Source: Nonlabens sp. Ci31 (GTDB lineage Bacteria > Bacteroidota > Bacteroidia > Flavobacteriales > Flavobacteriaceae). From it: DNA of 64,000 bases. The DNA is taken from assembly GCF_012974865.1 (NCBI RefSeq), contig NZ_CP043633.1:1807001-1871000 (forward strand), written 5' to 3'. The notes under the pieces were generated by a model. It saw nothing but the letters and a program-made list of their open reading frames with translations, did not search any database and was not told where the DNA came from. Each line of letters begins with the position of its first letter. The first letter of the stretch is position 1. This document shows positions 25,928-35,539 of the stretch, one piece after another. The position numbers and the translations under genes are program-made.

Positions 25928-25969
25928 TTCGCCGCGGCGTACGCTGGTTCGAGTCTCCGTCGCGGCGGA
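25928..25969 (+). other. tRNA-like hairpin fragment
   Basis: TTCGCCGCG (25928-25936) pairs with CGCGGCGGA (25961-25969) around a T-loop-like GGTTCGAGTC. There is no anticodon arm, so it is not a tRNA. Together with the GIY-YIG remnant it looks like debris of an element associated with a tRNA 3' end. A weak terminator-like hairpin with a T-run follows at about 25984-26012. Confidence 0.4.
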
Positions 25970-26192
25970 CTACTAAGTTAAAAAGACTCTGGAGAAGTCA
26001 AGAGTTTTTTTTGTTTGTATAGGTTGTGAATCAGGATGAATTTGTTGTTTTATTTTCCACTGCCTTTTCAAAAAGGTAAAAGGGTGTACATTTTAATTAG
26101 CAGCATAGTTTGTTAAGAAATAGCAGCACTAAAAAGAACAGTACACCATCTTTACGAATCGCATTAGTACATAAACGATTCAAATAAGGTCT

Positions 26193-26621
26193 TTATTCTA
26201 AATTGATGGTGAACTTCATATCTTTTCTATCTACAATTTGAAACGAAACATCTTCAAAATCAGGAGGTCCGAAAGGTCCAAATACATTTTTAGAAAAACC
26301 ATAAGCCTCTTTTGGGACTCCAAAGATGTTTTTGTCTATTTCACGATTTCCATTTACATCGTGCCAAACGGCAACTGCATAAGTTCCGTCAGGGAGATTT
26401 TCGAACGTATAATGTAAACCTCCTGTTTTTGTTGGTTTTATCCTTGCGCTTTTAATTTCTTGGCCATAGTTAAGAAATGATGATTTATGATCATACACAC
26501 CGATCTCGATAGTACCTGCCGTATTTTGAATACCTGTTACAGTTACTTCAATGAGTCCGTTTTGAGCGAAAATAGGTGTGGTAAATACTAGAGCTACAAT
26601 TGTAAATATTATTTTTTTCAT
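26193..26621 (-). CDS. DUF2141 secreted protein
   Basis: 142 residues with a Sec signal peptide (MKKIIFTIVALVFTTPIFAQ) and a small beta-sandwich-like domain. The motifs GTIEIGVYD, FENLPDGTYAVAVWHDVNGN and YGFSKN are typical of DUF2141. Probably periplasmic or outer-membrane associated; function unknown. Monocistronic: the neighbouring gaps hold no genes. Confidence 0.85.
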   Translation of the reverse strand: MKKIIFTIVALVFTTPIFAQNGLIEVTVTGIQNTAGTIEIGVYDHKSSFLNYGQEIKSARIKPTKTGGLHYTFENLPDGTYAVAVWHDVNGNREIDKNIFGVPKEAYGFSKNVFGPFGPPDFEDVSFQIVDRKDMKFTINLE

Positions 26622-26874
26622 TTTATGATTTTCATTACAAAATACAAATATAACAGGAGGAAAACAATAAGAACAAAACTTGTTAAAAAACAGTGGGGGT
26701 CAACTAAAAAAGTTCTTATATACTAATGTGCCTCTTTTGTTTATGGGTCCTTTTATCTATTATTCCATAAAATACAGACAGTTGTTATTAATTTAAGTTT
26801 TTAAATTCTGTAGTAAGATCAGACAATTCATTATTTGAATTAGACACTGTTTTTACACGGCTCTGTGATTCGTA

Positions 26875-28179
26875 TTATTGGCTATTAGCCCTTTTTAAAA
26901 TCAAAGAGGAAAAACAGGTGACGCCAAATTTTATAGTTTCTTCATCAACATCAAATTCAGGCGAATGAGGCATTGAAAAGAGGCCTTTTTCCATATTTGA
27001 ACCTCCTAAAAGAAACAGGACGCCTGGTACTTTTTGTTGATAGTATATGAAGTCTTCATTAAAATAGGGTATTTGTCCATAAATTGGTTGGATAAGCTTT
27101 TTGTCATAGGAACTTTCAATAGTTTGCAATGCAACTTTCGTCAATTCTGGGTCGTTGTAAACTGTTGGATTGCCTGCTGTAAATTCTATTGAAATGAAGG
27201 AATCTTTCCATTTTGAATGGAAAATTTTGTTTTGAATGCGAGTGAGAATGCTATCGATATGATCCTTATTCGTTTCAAGGAGATCAGCCTTAAAGAGAAC
27301 AAGGTCAGCTGTGTTTTTAACTTCAGTATTTTGTAAAATAAAGTAGTCTTTATAAATGGTTTTCTCATTTTCTAAACCCATTTCTGGATCGGTAAGATGG
27401 TTCAAAGACCAAGGTGAACTATTCGGAGCATTGCGCACAAATCCTTGTAATAGGCTAGTCAAAAACCTTTTTATTTCTTCTTCTTTACCACTGTCATTGT
27501 TTAATTTAATTTGAATTGTTTTCTGGTACGCAAATAATTCTTTCGGTTTAGTGCTGACGGTCCCTTTTTTAGCTGGACCTATATGAAGTCCGTAAATTTC
27601 CTCAGGTTCGATAATATCAAAAAGACCATTCTCAATCAAATCTTTGGCTCCTGTAAATGTTTCTTCGGAGGCTTGAAAAATAAAATAAACGCTTCCTTCT
27701 AACTTTTCTTTTTGATGTGATAAAACCTTAGCTATACCCAAACCTATAGTGGTGTGAACATCATGACCGCACATATGTGCAATTCCTTTATTTTTTGAAT
27801 TCAAGTTCACGGTGTCCGTAGCCTCCATTCTAATAGCGTCCATATCTGCTCGCCAAGCTATTTTTTTACCTTTTTTACCGCCTTTTAAAATTCCGATCAC
27901 GCTATTCCCTGCTATATCTGTCCTTACTTCCAAGCCTAATTCTCTCAAATAATCGGCAACGATTTTAGAAGTTCTTTTTTCTTCTCCTGATAATTCAGGG
28001 TGGCTATGTAAGTCCCTTCTGACACGAATTAAAGGGTCAAAAATTTCGTCAGTGTATTTTTCTACCTCTTGTCGATTCGTGTTTTTCACATTCGGTTTAC
28101 AAGAAATTACCAGACTTAATAAAAGGCCAATCGTTACGAGTTGAATGTTGGTTTTCATTTGAATTCTGATAGTTTTCAT
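26875..28179 (-). CDS. M20 family amidohydrolase/peptidase, putative lipoprotein
   Basis: 434 residues. Lipoprotein signal with lipobox LVISC near residue 27; the second ATG (28158) would give a more typical signal peptide. The metal-binding motifs of M20D amidohydrolases are present: RRDLHSHPELSGEE, RADMDAIRME, HMCGHDVHTT and ASEETFTGA. Such enzymes hydrolyse N-acyl amino acids or similar amides; the substrate cannot be assigned. Likely anchored in the envelope. Confidence 0.85.
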   Translation of the reverse strand: MKTIRIQMKTNIQLVTIGLLLSLVISCKPNVKNTNRQEVEKYTDEIFDPLIRVRRDLHSHPELSGEEKRTSKIVADYLRELGLEVRTDIAGNSVIGILKGGKKGKKIAWRADMDAIRMEATDTVNLNSKNKGIAHMCGHDVHTTIGLGIAKVLSHQKEKLEGSVYFIFQASEETFTGAKDLIENGLFDIIEPEEIYGLHIGPAKKGTVSTKPKELFAYQKTIQIKLNNDSGKEEEIKRFLTSLLQGFVRNAPNSSPWSLNHLTDPEMGLENEKTIYKDYFILQNTEVKNTADLVLFKADLLETNKDHIDSILTRIQNKIFHSKWKDSFISIEFTAGNPTVYNDPELTKVALQTIESSYDKKLIQPIYGQIPYFNEDFIYYQQKVPGVLFLLGGSNMEKGLFSMPHSPEFDVDEETIKFGVTCFSSLILKRANSQ

Positions 28180-28483
28180 TAAGTAAAACTGTTTATACCT
28201 TTACTAATATAGTATTAATATCATTATTAGCTTCAGGATATACTACAGCTTTTACTTGCTCCCCAAAGTTAGTAGTTGATATACTTATAAAAGGTTCACA
28301 AGAATGACGGTAGAGCTTCTAAAACTCAATTTTCCATACTTTTATCCCTTTGGCAGGTACTGTATGCACTCTAGCTCATACCCATCAACCTTATAGTAAG
28401 CTAAAGTAAAAGGTTTCAGGGGATCGACAGTTTTTTTGGTTTTCTTCCACACCAATTTATTAAGCTTAAATTAAATTCTCTTT

Positions 28484-29118
28484 ATGAAAAGCACAACATT
28501 AGTACTCGCATTGGCAACTTTATTTTTAATATAAACACAAAAGTCAGCAGTGACGGAGATAGCTGAAGAAGTGGTTTTGTATCATAATGGTACACGGAAA
28601 TATGTAAATCAAGAAAAAGATGACGTGGAAACTTCGGTGAATTACAGTATGGAAAAGTTTTCTAAAGAGCATGCCGCTACCTTTCTCCTTAAAAGTGCCA
28701 AAGTAGCTATAGGAGTAAGGCTAGATCCTAAAGAGTAGAGTTTCCAAAAAGCGACGGATAATGCACAAGCCGAGTATGAATTTCAGTTAAAAGGAGAAGA
28801 TTTATACGGCATGCTCATCGCTGAAAGATTAGAAATACCGATGGAAAATCTGAAAGGGATGGCTATACTAAATGGAAGAGAAGTGGCGCCAGATTTAAAG
28901 GTAATTCAAGAAAATACAGAATGGTGAACGGTCAAAAGGTGCTGTTCTTGCGATTAAACGTTACTTTACAAGGCATTAAATTCACGTATTACGGTTACTA
29001 TTATTCTAACTCTAGTGGTACCGTTCAATTTATAACTTATACCTCACAATCTTTATTAGAGGGTTATATAAAAGACTGTGAAAAAATATTAAATGGTTTT
29101 GTAAAACTGCCTCAGTAA
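28484..29118 (+). pseudogene. Decayed secreted-protein gene (two stops, one frameshift)
   Basis: ATG at 28484 begins a signal peptide MKSTTLVLALATLFLI, TAA at 28532-28534, then TQKSAVTEIAEEVVLYHNGT..., TAG at 28736-28738, then SFQKATDNAQAEYEFQLKGE... to about 28920, and finally a +2 shift into MVNGQKVLFLRLNVTLQGIK... ending VKLPQ with TAA at 29116-29118. All four pieces read like parts of one envelope protein. The 300-bp gap before it (28180-28483) shows no gene. Confidence 0.65.
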
Positions 29119-29170
29119 ATGTACTTAAAAGGTTCAAGTTATTTGGAACCTCTGACTGATAAATAATTAT

Positions 29171-30128
29171 TGAGTTAGTCATATAGTTTCCGTATCTTGT
29201 TATCATTAATAACACGGGTTATGGAAGTATTTAAAGGTCAAAATATACTGAGTTTTGTGAAAGAACTGCCAGATGATGATACTTGTAAAGCATATTTAGC
29301 AAAAATAAAATGGCAGGATGGTTTTACATGTACAAAATGTGGTCACACTAAGGGCTGTGAAAAATCTGGTTATAGATATCACTGTTACAGTTGCAATCAC
29401 GTTGAAAGCGCCACTGCAAACACCTTGTTTCATAAGGTTAAATTTGGTTTGCAAAAGGCATTCTGCGTTGTGTTTGAAATGAGTACTAGTACCAAGAGTG
29501 TTTCCAGTGTTCAAATGGGAAAGCGATTTGATATCCGTCAAGGTACCGCTTGGTATTTCATGCAGAAAGTTAGAAAGTCAATGAAAAGCAGTCAAAAATA
29601 TCCTCTAACCGAAATAGTTCATGTAGATGAATTTACCGTAGGGGGAAAAGAACAAGGCAAGCAAGGTAGAAGTTACGATTCAAAAAAGAAAAAAGCAGTG
29701 ATAGCGGTAGAACTGAGCGCCGAACATAAAATCAAAAGAGTTTATGTGAAGTCTATAGATGATTACTCAGCTAAATCACTAACTCCAATATTTGAAGAAC
29801 ATATAGATCCCTCTGCAAAAATAGTTACCGATAAATGGAGAGGTTATGCTCCACTTAAAAAGAATTATGATATAGAGCAGAAGCTAAGTAATAACGGAAG
29901 TAATTTTAAAGAACTACATGTTGTAATTATGCAGTTAAAATCTTGGTTGAGAGCAATACCTACCCATGTTAGTAAATGGCATGTGCAAAGCTACTTTGAC
30001 GAATTCTGTTTTAGAATTAATCGATCTCAATCCAAACAGAGCATATTCCATAAAACAATAGAAAGAATGGTAATAGCTAAACCAATTTATCATAAAGATA
30101 TAAAACAGATGCTAAGTGTGTAACTCAA
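29171..30128 (+). mobile_element. IS1595-type insertion sequence
   Basis: A single transposase gene between imperfect terminal inverted repeats: TTGAGTTAGTCATATAG at 29171-29187 and, inverted, CTAAGTGTGTAACTCAA at 30112-30128 (about 13 of 17 match). The transposase stop lies within the right repeat. No matching 8-bp target duplication is seen, which fits loss of flanking DNA after insertion. Confidence 0.7.
29221..30123 (+). CDS. IS1595-family transposase
   Basis: About 300 residues. N-terminal zinc ribbon CTKCGH...CYSCNH, then an ISXO2-like catalytic domain with VHVDEFTVGGKEQGKQG (first Asp), KIVTDKWRGY (second Asp) and a C-terminal segment with SYFDEFCFRINRS. I prefer ATG at 29221 over an upstream TTG at 29197. 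The gene looks intact, so the element may still move. Confidence 0.9.
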   Translation: MEVFKGQNILSFVKELPDDDTCKAYLAKIKWQDGFTCTKCGHTKGCEKSGYRYHCYSCNHVESATANTLFHKVKFGLQKAFCVVFEMSTSTKSVSSVQMGKRFDIRQGTAWYFMQKVRKSMKSSQKYPLTEIVHVDEFTVGGKEQGKQGRSYDSKKKKAVIAVELSAEHKIKRVYVKSIDDYSAKSLTPIFEEHIDPSAKIVTDKWRGYAPLKKNYDIEQKLSNNGSNFKELHVVIMQLKSWLRAIPTHVSKWHVQSYFDEFCFRINRSQSKQSIFHKTIERMVIAKPIYHKDIKQMLSV

Positions 30129-31102
30129 ATATTTTAAATATTCTTGGTAAACGTATGGATCAAAATCCTGCCTCAACCATCACTTTGGTTGGATCTTCAG
30201 AAAATGGACCTGCAGAAGGAAAACTAATGGCTGCATCTGTTCAAACATATTTAGTAGATGTTTTCTCCATCAATGCAACTAGAATTGCCATTGAAGGAAG
30301 AAATAAGCCAAAAGTTTCGGAAGAAGAAAGAGGGAACAAAAGTGAGTTAAAGCTTCTTCGTGAAGGAGATCGCAGAGTTTCTGTAGAGAGCAATTCTCCA
30401 GTCTTATTAATGGAATACCAGAACGGCCCAAGTGCACCCTTGAAACCAGTGCAAATTTCAGGAGCTCAAGATGCGCCTATCTCTAGTTATGTTACTTTTA
30501 AAGTTGACAGAGAAGATGAAGCATTTAGAACATGGAAAATGGAAGTGACAGATAAAAATGGAACTGTACAAAATTTCGGACCTTATACGGAAGAAGAAGT
30601 TAGTATTCCTGGCAAAACGATTTTAGGAACAAAACCTGAAGGAGATTATCAAATGAAAATGATAGGTACAAGCAGTGCCGGAGAGGTCGTGACTAAAGAA
30701 TCTAATGTGCACATTGTAGCCTGGACACCTGCTAAAATTGAAGAGGGAATGAGATTCAGTATTATTTATGAATTTGATGATGCCACAGCTATCCAAATGT
30801 ATAACAAATACCTTTCAGAAGTGGTAGCACCTAAAATTCCTGCTAATGCAAAAGTGATTATTCACGGGCACACTGATGTTATTGGTGAGCAAGTGTATAA
30901 TCAAGCATTATCTTTAAAAAGAGCTAAAGATGTGCAAACCACTTTGAAAAACAGTGTGAGTAAATTGGGCACGGCTGGAGTCCTATTTGAAGTAGACGGT
31001 TTGGGTGAAAATGAAAATTCAGCTCCTTTTGGAAACAAACTGCCAGAACAAAGAGCTTACAACAGAACTGTGATCATTGATATTATACCTAGCAAGATGT
31101 AA
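30129..31102 (+). pseudogene. OmpA-family protein gene, 5' end lost to the IS element
   Basis: The frame enters directly from the IS right end as NILNILGKRMDQNPASTIT and continues through a repeated-domain region to a C-terminal OmpA domain (KVIIHGHTDVIGEQVYNQAL, then RAYNRTVIIDI). The start is mid-domain and no signal peptide exists. The missing part is not on the other side of the IS, so insertion was followed by deletion or rearrangement. An ATG at 30116 inside the IS could make a cytoplasmic, non-functional product. Confidence 0.8.
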
Positions 31103-31143
31103 GGTATTTGGTGAATCCATTATAATATTTATAAAAGTTGTTT

Positions 31144-31174
31144 AAAAGGGTAGCGTTTTAAAAGCTACCCTTTT
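31144..31174 (+). terminator. Terminator of the truncated OmpA-family gene
   Basis: AAAAGGGTAGC / GCTACCCTTTT stem followed by T-run. The gap from here to 31514 holds no gene; it probably includes the promoter of the next lipoprotein gene. Confidence 0.8.
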
Positions 31175-31514
31175 TTACAGATAATATCTTAAACGTTAAG
31201 AATAACCATGATTTTAGGAGTCCAGACATCTTTGTTATTGGTACTTAAATAAATAATTACCACAATATTTCTAATAGATGTCAACAGGTCATATGCCTTA
31301 TTAAAATCTGTGATTTATGTAATATCCTGCTGTAATTGTATAACAGCAATGCAGGATTAAAGAATCACCTTTATCTATATCATTCTTTTAGGGTAGCAGC
31401 CTTTTTTTAAAGTATAAATAGCCCAGAACAGTTTTACGAGATAGGCTCAAACACTTTTTTACTGAGATTGAAAAACGGTAAAAGAATATATCAAACACTA
31501 ACAAAGCAAATAAC

Positions 31515-32177
31515 ATGAAAACAATAAAATTTACAATCGCATCCTGCGTTTTGGGTTTACTTCTTACATCCTGTAATGATGGTAAAAGACAAATAGCAAC
31601 AGAAAACGTAGAAGACTATTCTACCTACGTAGATTCCATCAGCAATTTAGACCCTGCTAATGCCAGTACCAATTGGGAGAAAATTGAAAAAGAACATACT
31701 ACGTATAGATTTACCGCCAGTGAAAGTTTAGGGGAGCTTAAAGAAACGGAATCCTTAAAAAATGATATAGACGAATCAATCTCACAATTTGAATCCTATA
31801 AAAAAGATATTATGTTGGAAAGAGATTATCAAAATAAACTCGCTTTAGAAAACAATTTGAAAGCGTCTCTTATAGGTAATGATCATATCAATGATGACAT
31901 GAAGTTTGAATGGATAAACAAAGACAATATATTAAGCGTATATCAAAACTTTGTAGATACTGCTCAGGAAAATAGAGATAGCTATTCAAGAGAAGATTGG
32001 GATGAAATCAAATTATTGTACGAGGCTATTGACACCAGAAAAAACACAGTGGAAAATGAAGGTTTAACAAGTTCAGATAATAATAAAATCGCAGGTTTAA
32101 AACTGAGATTTGCACCTATGTACACCTTCAACAGAATGGGAGCAAAATCAGAAGAAAACGCAAAAGCAAAACAATAA
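31515..32177 (+). CDS. Putative lipoprotein, DUF6565-like
   Basis: 220 residues with a lipoprotein signal (MKTIKFTIASCVLGLLLTSC, lipobox LLTSC) and a mostly helical, charged mature part. I associate the pattern with DUF6565, a family of uncharacterised Bacteroidota lipoproteins, with moderate certainty. It lies 20 bp before a beta-barrel gene on the same strand, so the two are probably cotranscribed envelope proteins. Confidence 0.65.
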   Translation: MKTIKFTIASCVLGLLLTSCNDGKRQIATENVEDYSTYVDSISNLDPANASTNWEKIEKEHTTYRFTASESLGELKETESLKNDIDESISQFESYKKDIMLERDYQNKLALENNLKASLIGNDHINDDMKFEWINKDNILSVYQNFVDTAQENRDSYSREDWDEIKLLYEAIDTRKNTVENEGLTSSDNNKIAGLKLRFAPMYTFNRMGAKSEENAKAKQ

Positions 32178-32197
32178 TCAATTCATAAATAATCCAA

Positions 32198-32692
32198 ATG
32201 AAAAATATATTAATTACCTTCCTATTAGTAATAGCAGTAGGTTTTACAGTGAATGCTCAAGAAATTTCTAAAAATGCTTTAGGCCTAAGATTGGGAGATA
32301 ACGATGGTTTTGGAGGAGAAATATCCTATCAGGCACGTTTGAGTAGTAGCAATCGATTAGAACTGGACTTGGGGTGGAGAGATGGTAAGAATTATGACGG
32401 TTTTAAACTTACTGGTCTATACCAATGGGTTATGCCTATAGAAAATCGTTTCAATTGGTATCTTGGTCTTGGAGGAGGAGTAGGATCCTATGATTTTAAG
32501 GATGATAATAATGACAATGATAATAAAGATACTTTTGTATTTATCGCAGGTGATATAGGAATTGAATACAATTTTAGTATTCCTTTGTTAATTTCATTAG
32601 ACTTTAGACCAGAACTCGGTTTTGGAGATTCAAATTTTAATAACGATGGTTTAGATTTAGATATCGCATTAGGTCTTAGATATCAGTTTTAA
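32198..32692 (+). CDS. Small outer-membrane beta-barrel protein
   Basis: 164 residues: signal peptide (MKNILITFLLVIAVGFTVNA), then alternating amphipathic strands rich in Gly and aromatics (LELDLGWRDG, NWYLGLGGGVGSYDF) and the terminal GLRYQF typical of beta-barrels with a C-terminal Phe. An Asn/Asp-rich loop (near 103-112) is external by analogy. Function unknown. Confidence 0.75.
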   Translation: MKNILITFLLVIAVGFTVNAQEISKNALGLRLGDNDGFGGEISYQARLSSSNRLELDLGWRDGKNYDGFKLTGLYQWVMPIENRFNWYLGLGGGVGSYDFKDDNNDNDNKDTFVFIAGDIGIEYNFSIPLLISLDFRPELGFGDSNFNNDGLDLDIALGLRYQF

Positions 32693-32725
32693 GGTAATCG
32701 TAAAAACAATATATATATATTCACA

Positions 32726-32748
32726 AAGCAGACTTACGAGTCTGCTTT
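32726..32748 (+). terminator. Terminator after the beta-barrel gene
   Basis: AAAGCAGACT / AGTCTGCTTT stem with a T-rich tail before dnaG. Confidence 0.85.
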
Positions 32749-32829
32749 TCTTTTTTTATAAGGCTTCCTTTACCGCACAACAAAATTTTGTTGAAAAACA
32801 CGTAGTTTTACATCTCCTAACAAAACCCC

Positions 32830-34821
32830 ATGATTTCAAGAACAACTGTAGATGCCGTATTTGACGCCGCTCGTGTAGAAGAGGTGATTGGTGATTTTGT
32901 ACAGTTAAAGAAATCAGGTGCTAACTTTAAAGGATTAAGTCCTTTTACGGAAGAACGTTCCCCTAGTTTTATGGTGTCACCGGTAAAACAAATCTGGAAA
33001 GACTTCAGTTCTGGAAAAGGTGGAAATGCAGTGACCTTTATTATGGAACACGAGCATTTTACGTTTCCAGAAGCGATCAAGTGGCTGGCCAAAAAATACA
33101 ATATAGAAGTAGAAGAAACCGAACAGTCAGACGAGCAAAAACAAGCTCAAGACGAAAAAGAATCCATGTTTCTCGTTTCTAAGTATGCAGCAGAATGGTT
33201 TCAAAGCCAACTGAAAACAGCCGAAGGAAAAGCAATAGGGTACAGCTACTTCAAAGAGCGTGGGTTTACAGATGAAACGATGGAGTACTTCCAGTTAGGT
33301 TACAACCCAGATCAATGGAGCGCTTTTACAGATGCAGCTATCAAGGCGGGATACCAATTAGAATTTCTGGATAAAACAGGTGTTTCGATCGTAAAAGAAA
33401 ACAAGCAATTTGACCGATTTAAAGGGCGTGTGATGTTTCCTATACGCAGCCATTCTGGAAGAGTTCTTGGTTTTGGTGGTAGAATATTGAGTAATGAAAA
33501 GAAAGCTGCTAAATACCTTAACTCACCTCAAAGTGAGATCTACGATAAATCTAATGTACTATATGGGATCTATGAGGCAAAGCAATCTATTGCTAAAGAA
33601 GATCTTTGTTATATTGTAGAAGGCTATACAGATGTGATTCAGTTGCACCAGGCTGGAGTAAAGAATGTAGTGTCTAGTTCTGGAACAGCCCTAACCAGTC
33701 AGCAAATACGTTTAATCCAGCGGTTGACTACAAATATTACGGTGCTTTACGATGGAGATGCTGCAGGAATGCGTGCTGCTATAAGAGGAACAGATCTTAT
33801 TCTGGAAGCAGGAATGAATGTACGTGTTTGTACTTTTCCAGATGGAGAAGATCCAGATTCTTTTGCAAAATCCCATACAGAGTCTGAGATCATAGATTTT
33901 TTAACAAATAACGCTCAAGACTTTATTTCTTTTAAATCCAACCTCCTTAAAAAAGAAGCCGCAGGCGATCCTATCAAAAAGGCAGGGATGATAAGAGATA
34001 TTGTAAATAGTATCGCAAAGATACCCGATGATATCTCCAGAGAAATCTACGTAAGAGAAAGTGCTGCCATTCTTGATATAGGGGAAGATGTGTTGTTCTC
34101 AACCCTGGCGCAAGTGCGCAATGCCAGCCTTAATGAACAAAAGAAAAAAGACAGTAGGGAAAAAGCACAGCAACCCTTAACTAAAGTAGAAGCTGCTGAA
34201 GCAACGGTCAAAGTAGATAGAAGAGCCCTTTTAGAACGTTCAATCATTACAATTTTACTAATGTATGGAGGTAAAGATGAGTTATTTGAAGATGAATACA
34301 TTCAAGATGATAGCGGTGTCGAGCTAGAATATGAAACGGTAAAAACCAAACATCGGGTGTATGAAAAAATCTATATGGATTTACAGGCTGATGAAATCAA
34401 ATTTGCCAATCCAGATTTTCAAATTATATACACCAGGATCATTGATGTGTTGCTACTGGAGCAAGAAATTGATACGCAACTCATCTTATCAGCTTTTGAA
34501 GGGGAATATGCAAATACGATAGCTGATATTGCTATGTCTGATGATAAATATCATTTACATGATTGGGAACGACATAAGATTTTTCCCATTCAAAAAGACC
34601 AAACAATCTCTGAGTATACAAGTCAAGTTTTATATCACTTAAGACAACTTTTGCTTTTTGATATAGTAGATAAAATTAATAAGGTTATAGCAAAAAATAG
34701 TCCTGAAGTTGAGAATATTGGCGCTTTGGAACAAATCAATAACTACAATATTTTACGTAGAAAAATTGATGTAAAAAATAGAACAGTAATTCCTTCAGGT
34801 GGTTGGAGTAGGTTCAACTAG
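32830..34821 (+). CDS. dnaG: DNA primase DnaG, zinc ligands absent
   Basis: Makes RNA primers at the replication fork. 663 residues: N-terminal domain, a primase core with TOPRIM motifs (IVEGYTDVIQLHQAG and YDGDAAGMRAA near 260-320), and a C-terminal helicase-interaction region. The N-terminal CHC2 region aligns well (GANFKGLSPFTEERSPSFMV, then KDFSSGKGGNAVTF) but the four zinc ligands of the E. coli type are Ser37, Thr40, Asp58 and Ser61. The fold is probably kept without zinc. It ends overlapping, tail to tail, with the response-regulator gene. Confidence 0.95.
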   Translation: MISRTTVDAVFDAARVEEVIGDFVQLKKSGANFKGLSPFTEERSPSFMVSPVKQIWKDFSSGKGGNAVTFIMEHEHFTFPEAIKWLAKKYNIEVEETEQSDEQKQAQDEKESMFLVSKYAAEWFQSQLKTAEGKAIGYSYFKERGFTDETMEYFQLGYNPDQWSAFTDAAIKAGYQLEFLDKTGVSIVKENKQFDRFKGRVMFPIRSHSGRVLGFGGRILSNEKKAAKYLNSPQSEIYDKSNVLYGIYEAKQSIAKEDLCYIVEGYTDVIQLHQAGVKNVVSSSGTALTSQQIRLIQRLTTNITVLYDGDAAGMRAAIRGTDLILEAGMNVRVCTFPDGEDPDSFAKSHTESEIIDFLTNNAQDFISFKSNLLKKEAAGDPIKKAGMIRDIVNSIAKIPDDISREIYVRESAAILDIGEDVLFSTLAQVRNASLNEQKKKDSREKAQQPLTKVEAAEATVKVDRRALLERSIITILLMYGGKDELFEDEYIQDDSGVELEYETVKTKHRVYEKIYMDLQADEIKFANPDFQIIYTRIIDVLLLEQEIDTQLILSAFEGEYANTIADIAMSDDKYHLHDWERHKIFPIQKDQTISEYTSQVLYHLRQLLLFDIVDKINKVIAKNSPEVENIGALEQINNYNILRRKIDVKNRTVIPSGGWSRFN

Positions 34822-35437
34822 CAATTTGAAGCAAACGGGACTGGTGTATCAAATCAGCGATATTATCAACCTTTAATTTTTTAAGCAACCTAGTCTTATA
34901 AGTGCTTACCGTTTTTTCATGGATAGAAAGGGCTTTAGCAATTTCTTTGTTGCGACGGCCTTTAGATAGTAAGTTCAAAACTTCAATCTCGCGAGTAGAT
35001 AATTTTTTGAATTTAAGAATGTCCTTATTGTTTTTATTGTCTATTTGGGATTTCATTTCCTCAGAGAGATAGCTCTCTCCCCTAGCTATGCTTAAAAGTG
35101 ATTTTCTAACCTCTTTTATAGAACGTGTTTTTGAAATATAGCCGTTAGCTCCTGCTTTTACAGCGCTTATAGCGTAGATTTCTTCTGGATGATAACTTAC
35201 TACAAGAACTTTTAAATCTGGGAAATGTGATCTCAGTTCTCTTAGAGTGCCTATGCCGCTAGAATTAGGCAAGTCTACTTCTAGAATTAAAACATCTGGA
35301 TGGTGGAATGCTATGCTTGCTATGAGGTCATTAGCGTCATCCACCTTTGCTTTAAAACTAAATTCCTTATGATCTTTCATCATACTTCTAAGTCCTCTTC
35401 TGAAAACGGGATGATGATCTGCTATTAAGATATTCAT
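34814..35437 (-). CDS. LuxR/NarL-type response regulator with Glu at the phosphorylation site
   Basis: 207 residues: receiver domain 1-120 and LuxR-type helix-turn-helix (LSTREIEVLNLLSKGRRNKE, near 145-165). The usual acceptor Asp in the LLD position is Glu53 (LILEVDLP), and one of the two N-terminal acidic residues is His (IADHHP). This suggests a phosphorylation-independent or constitutively active receiver. No histidine kinase gene is adjacent. The coding end overlaps dnaG by 8 bp on the other strand. Confidence 0.88.
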   Translation of the reverse strand: MNILIADHHPVFRRGLRSMMKDHKEFSFKAKVDDANDLIASIAFHHPDVLILEVDLPNSSGIGTLRELRSHFPDLKVLVVSYHPEEIYAISAVKAGANGYISKTRSIKEVRKSLLSIARGESYLSEEMKSQIDNKNNKDILKFKKLSTREIEVLNLLSKGRRNKEIAKALSIHEKTVSTYKTRLLKKLKVDNIADLIHQSRLLQIAS

Positions 35438-35539
35438 GGGTTATAAATAGTAAATAAACAAATATAGACTGTTTATAACTTATGCCTACAATATTATACG
35501 TACGTATTGCCTTACAAAACAGTTCATTACATACTGCTA

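Noticed and set aside
25928..25969. Intact tRNA gene
   Set aside because: It has only a T-loop-like part and acceptor-like arms; D and anticodon arms are missing.
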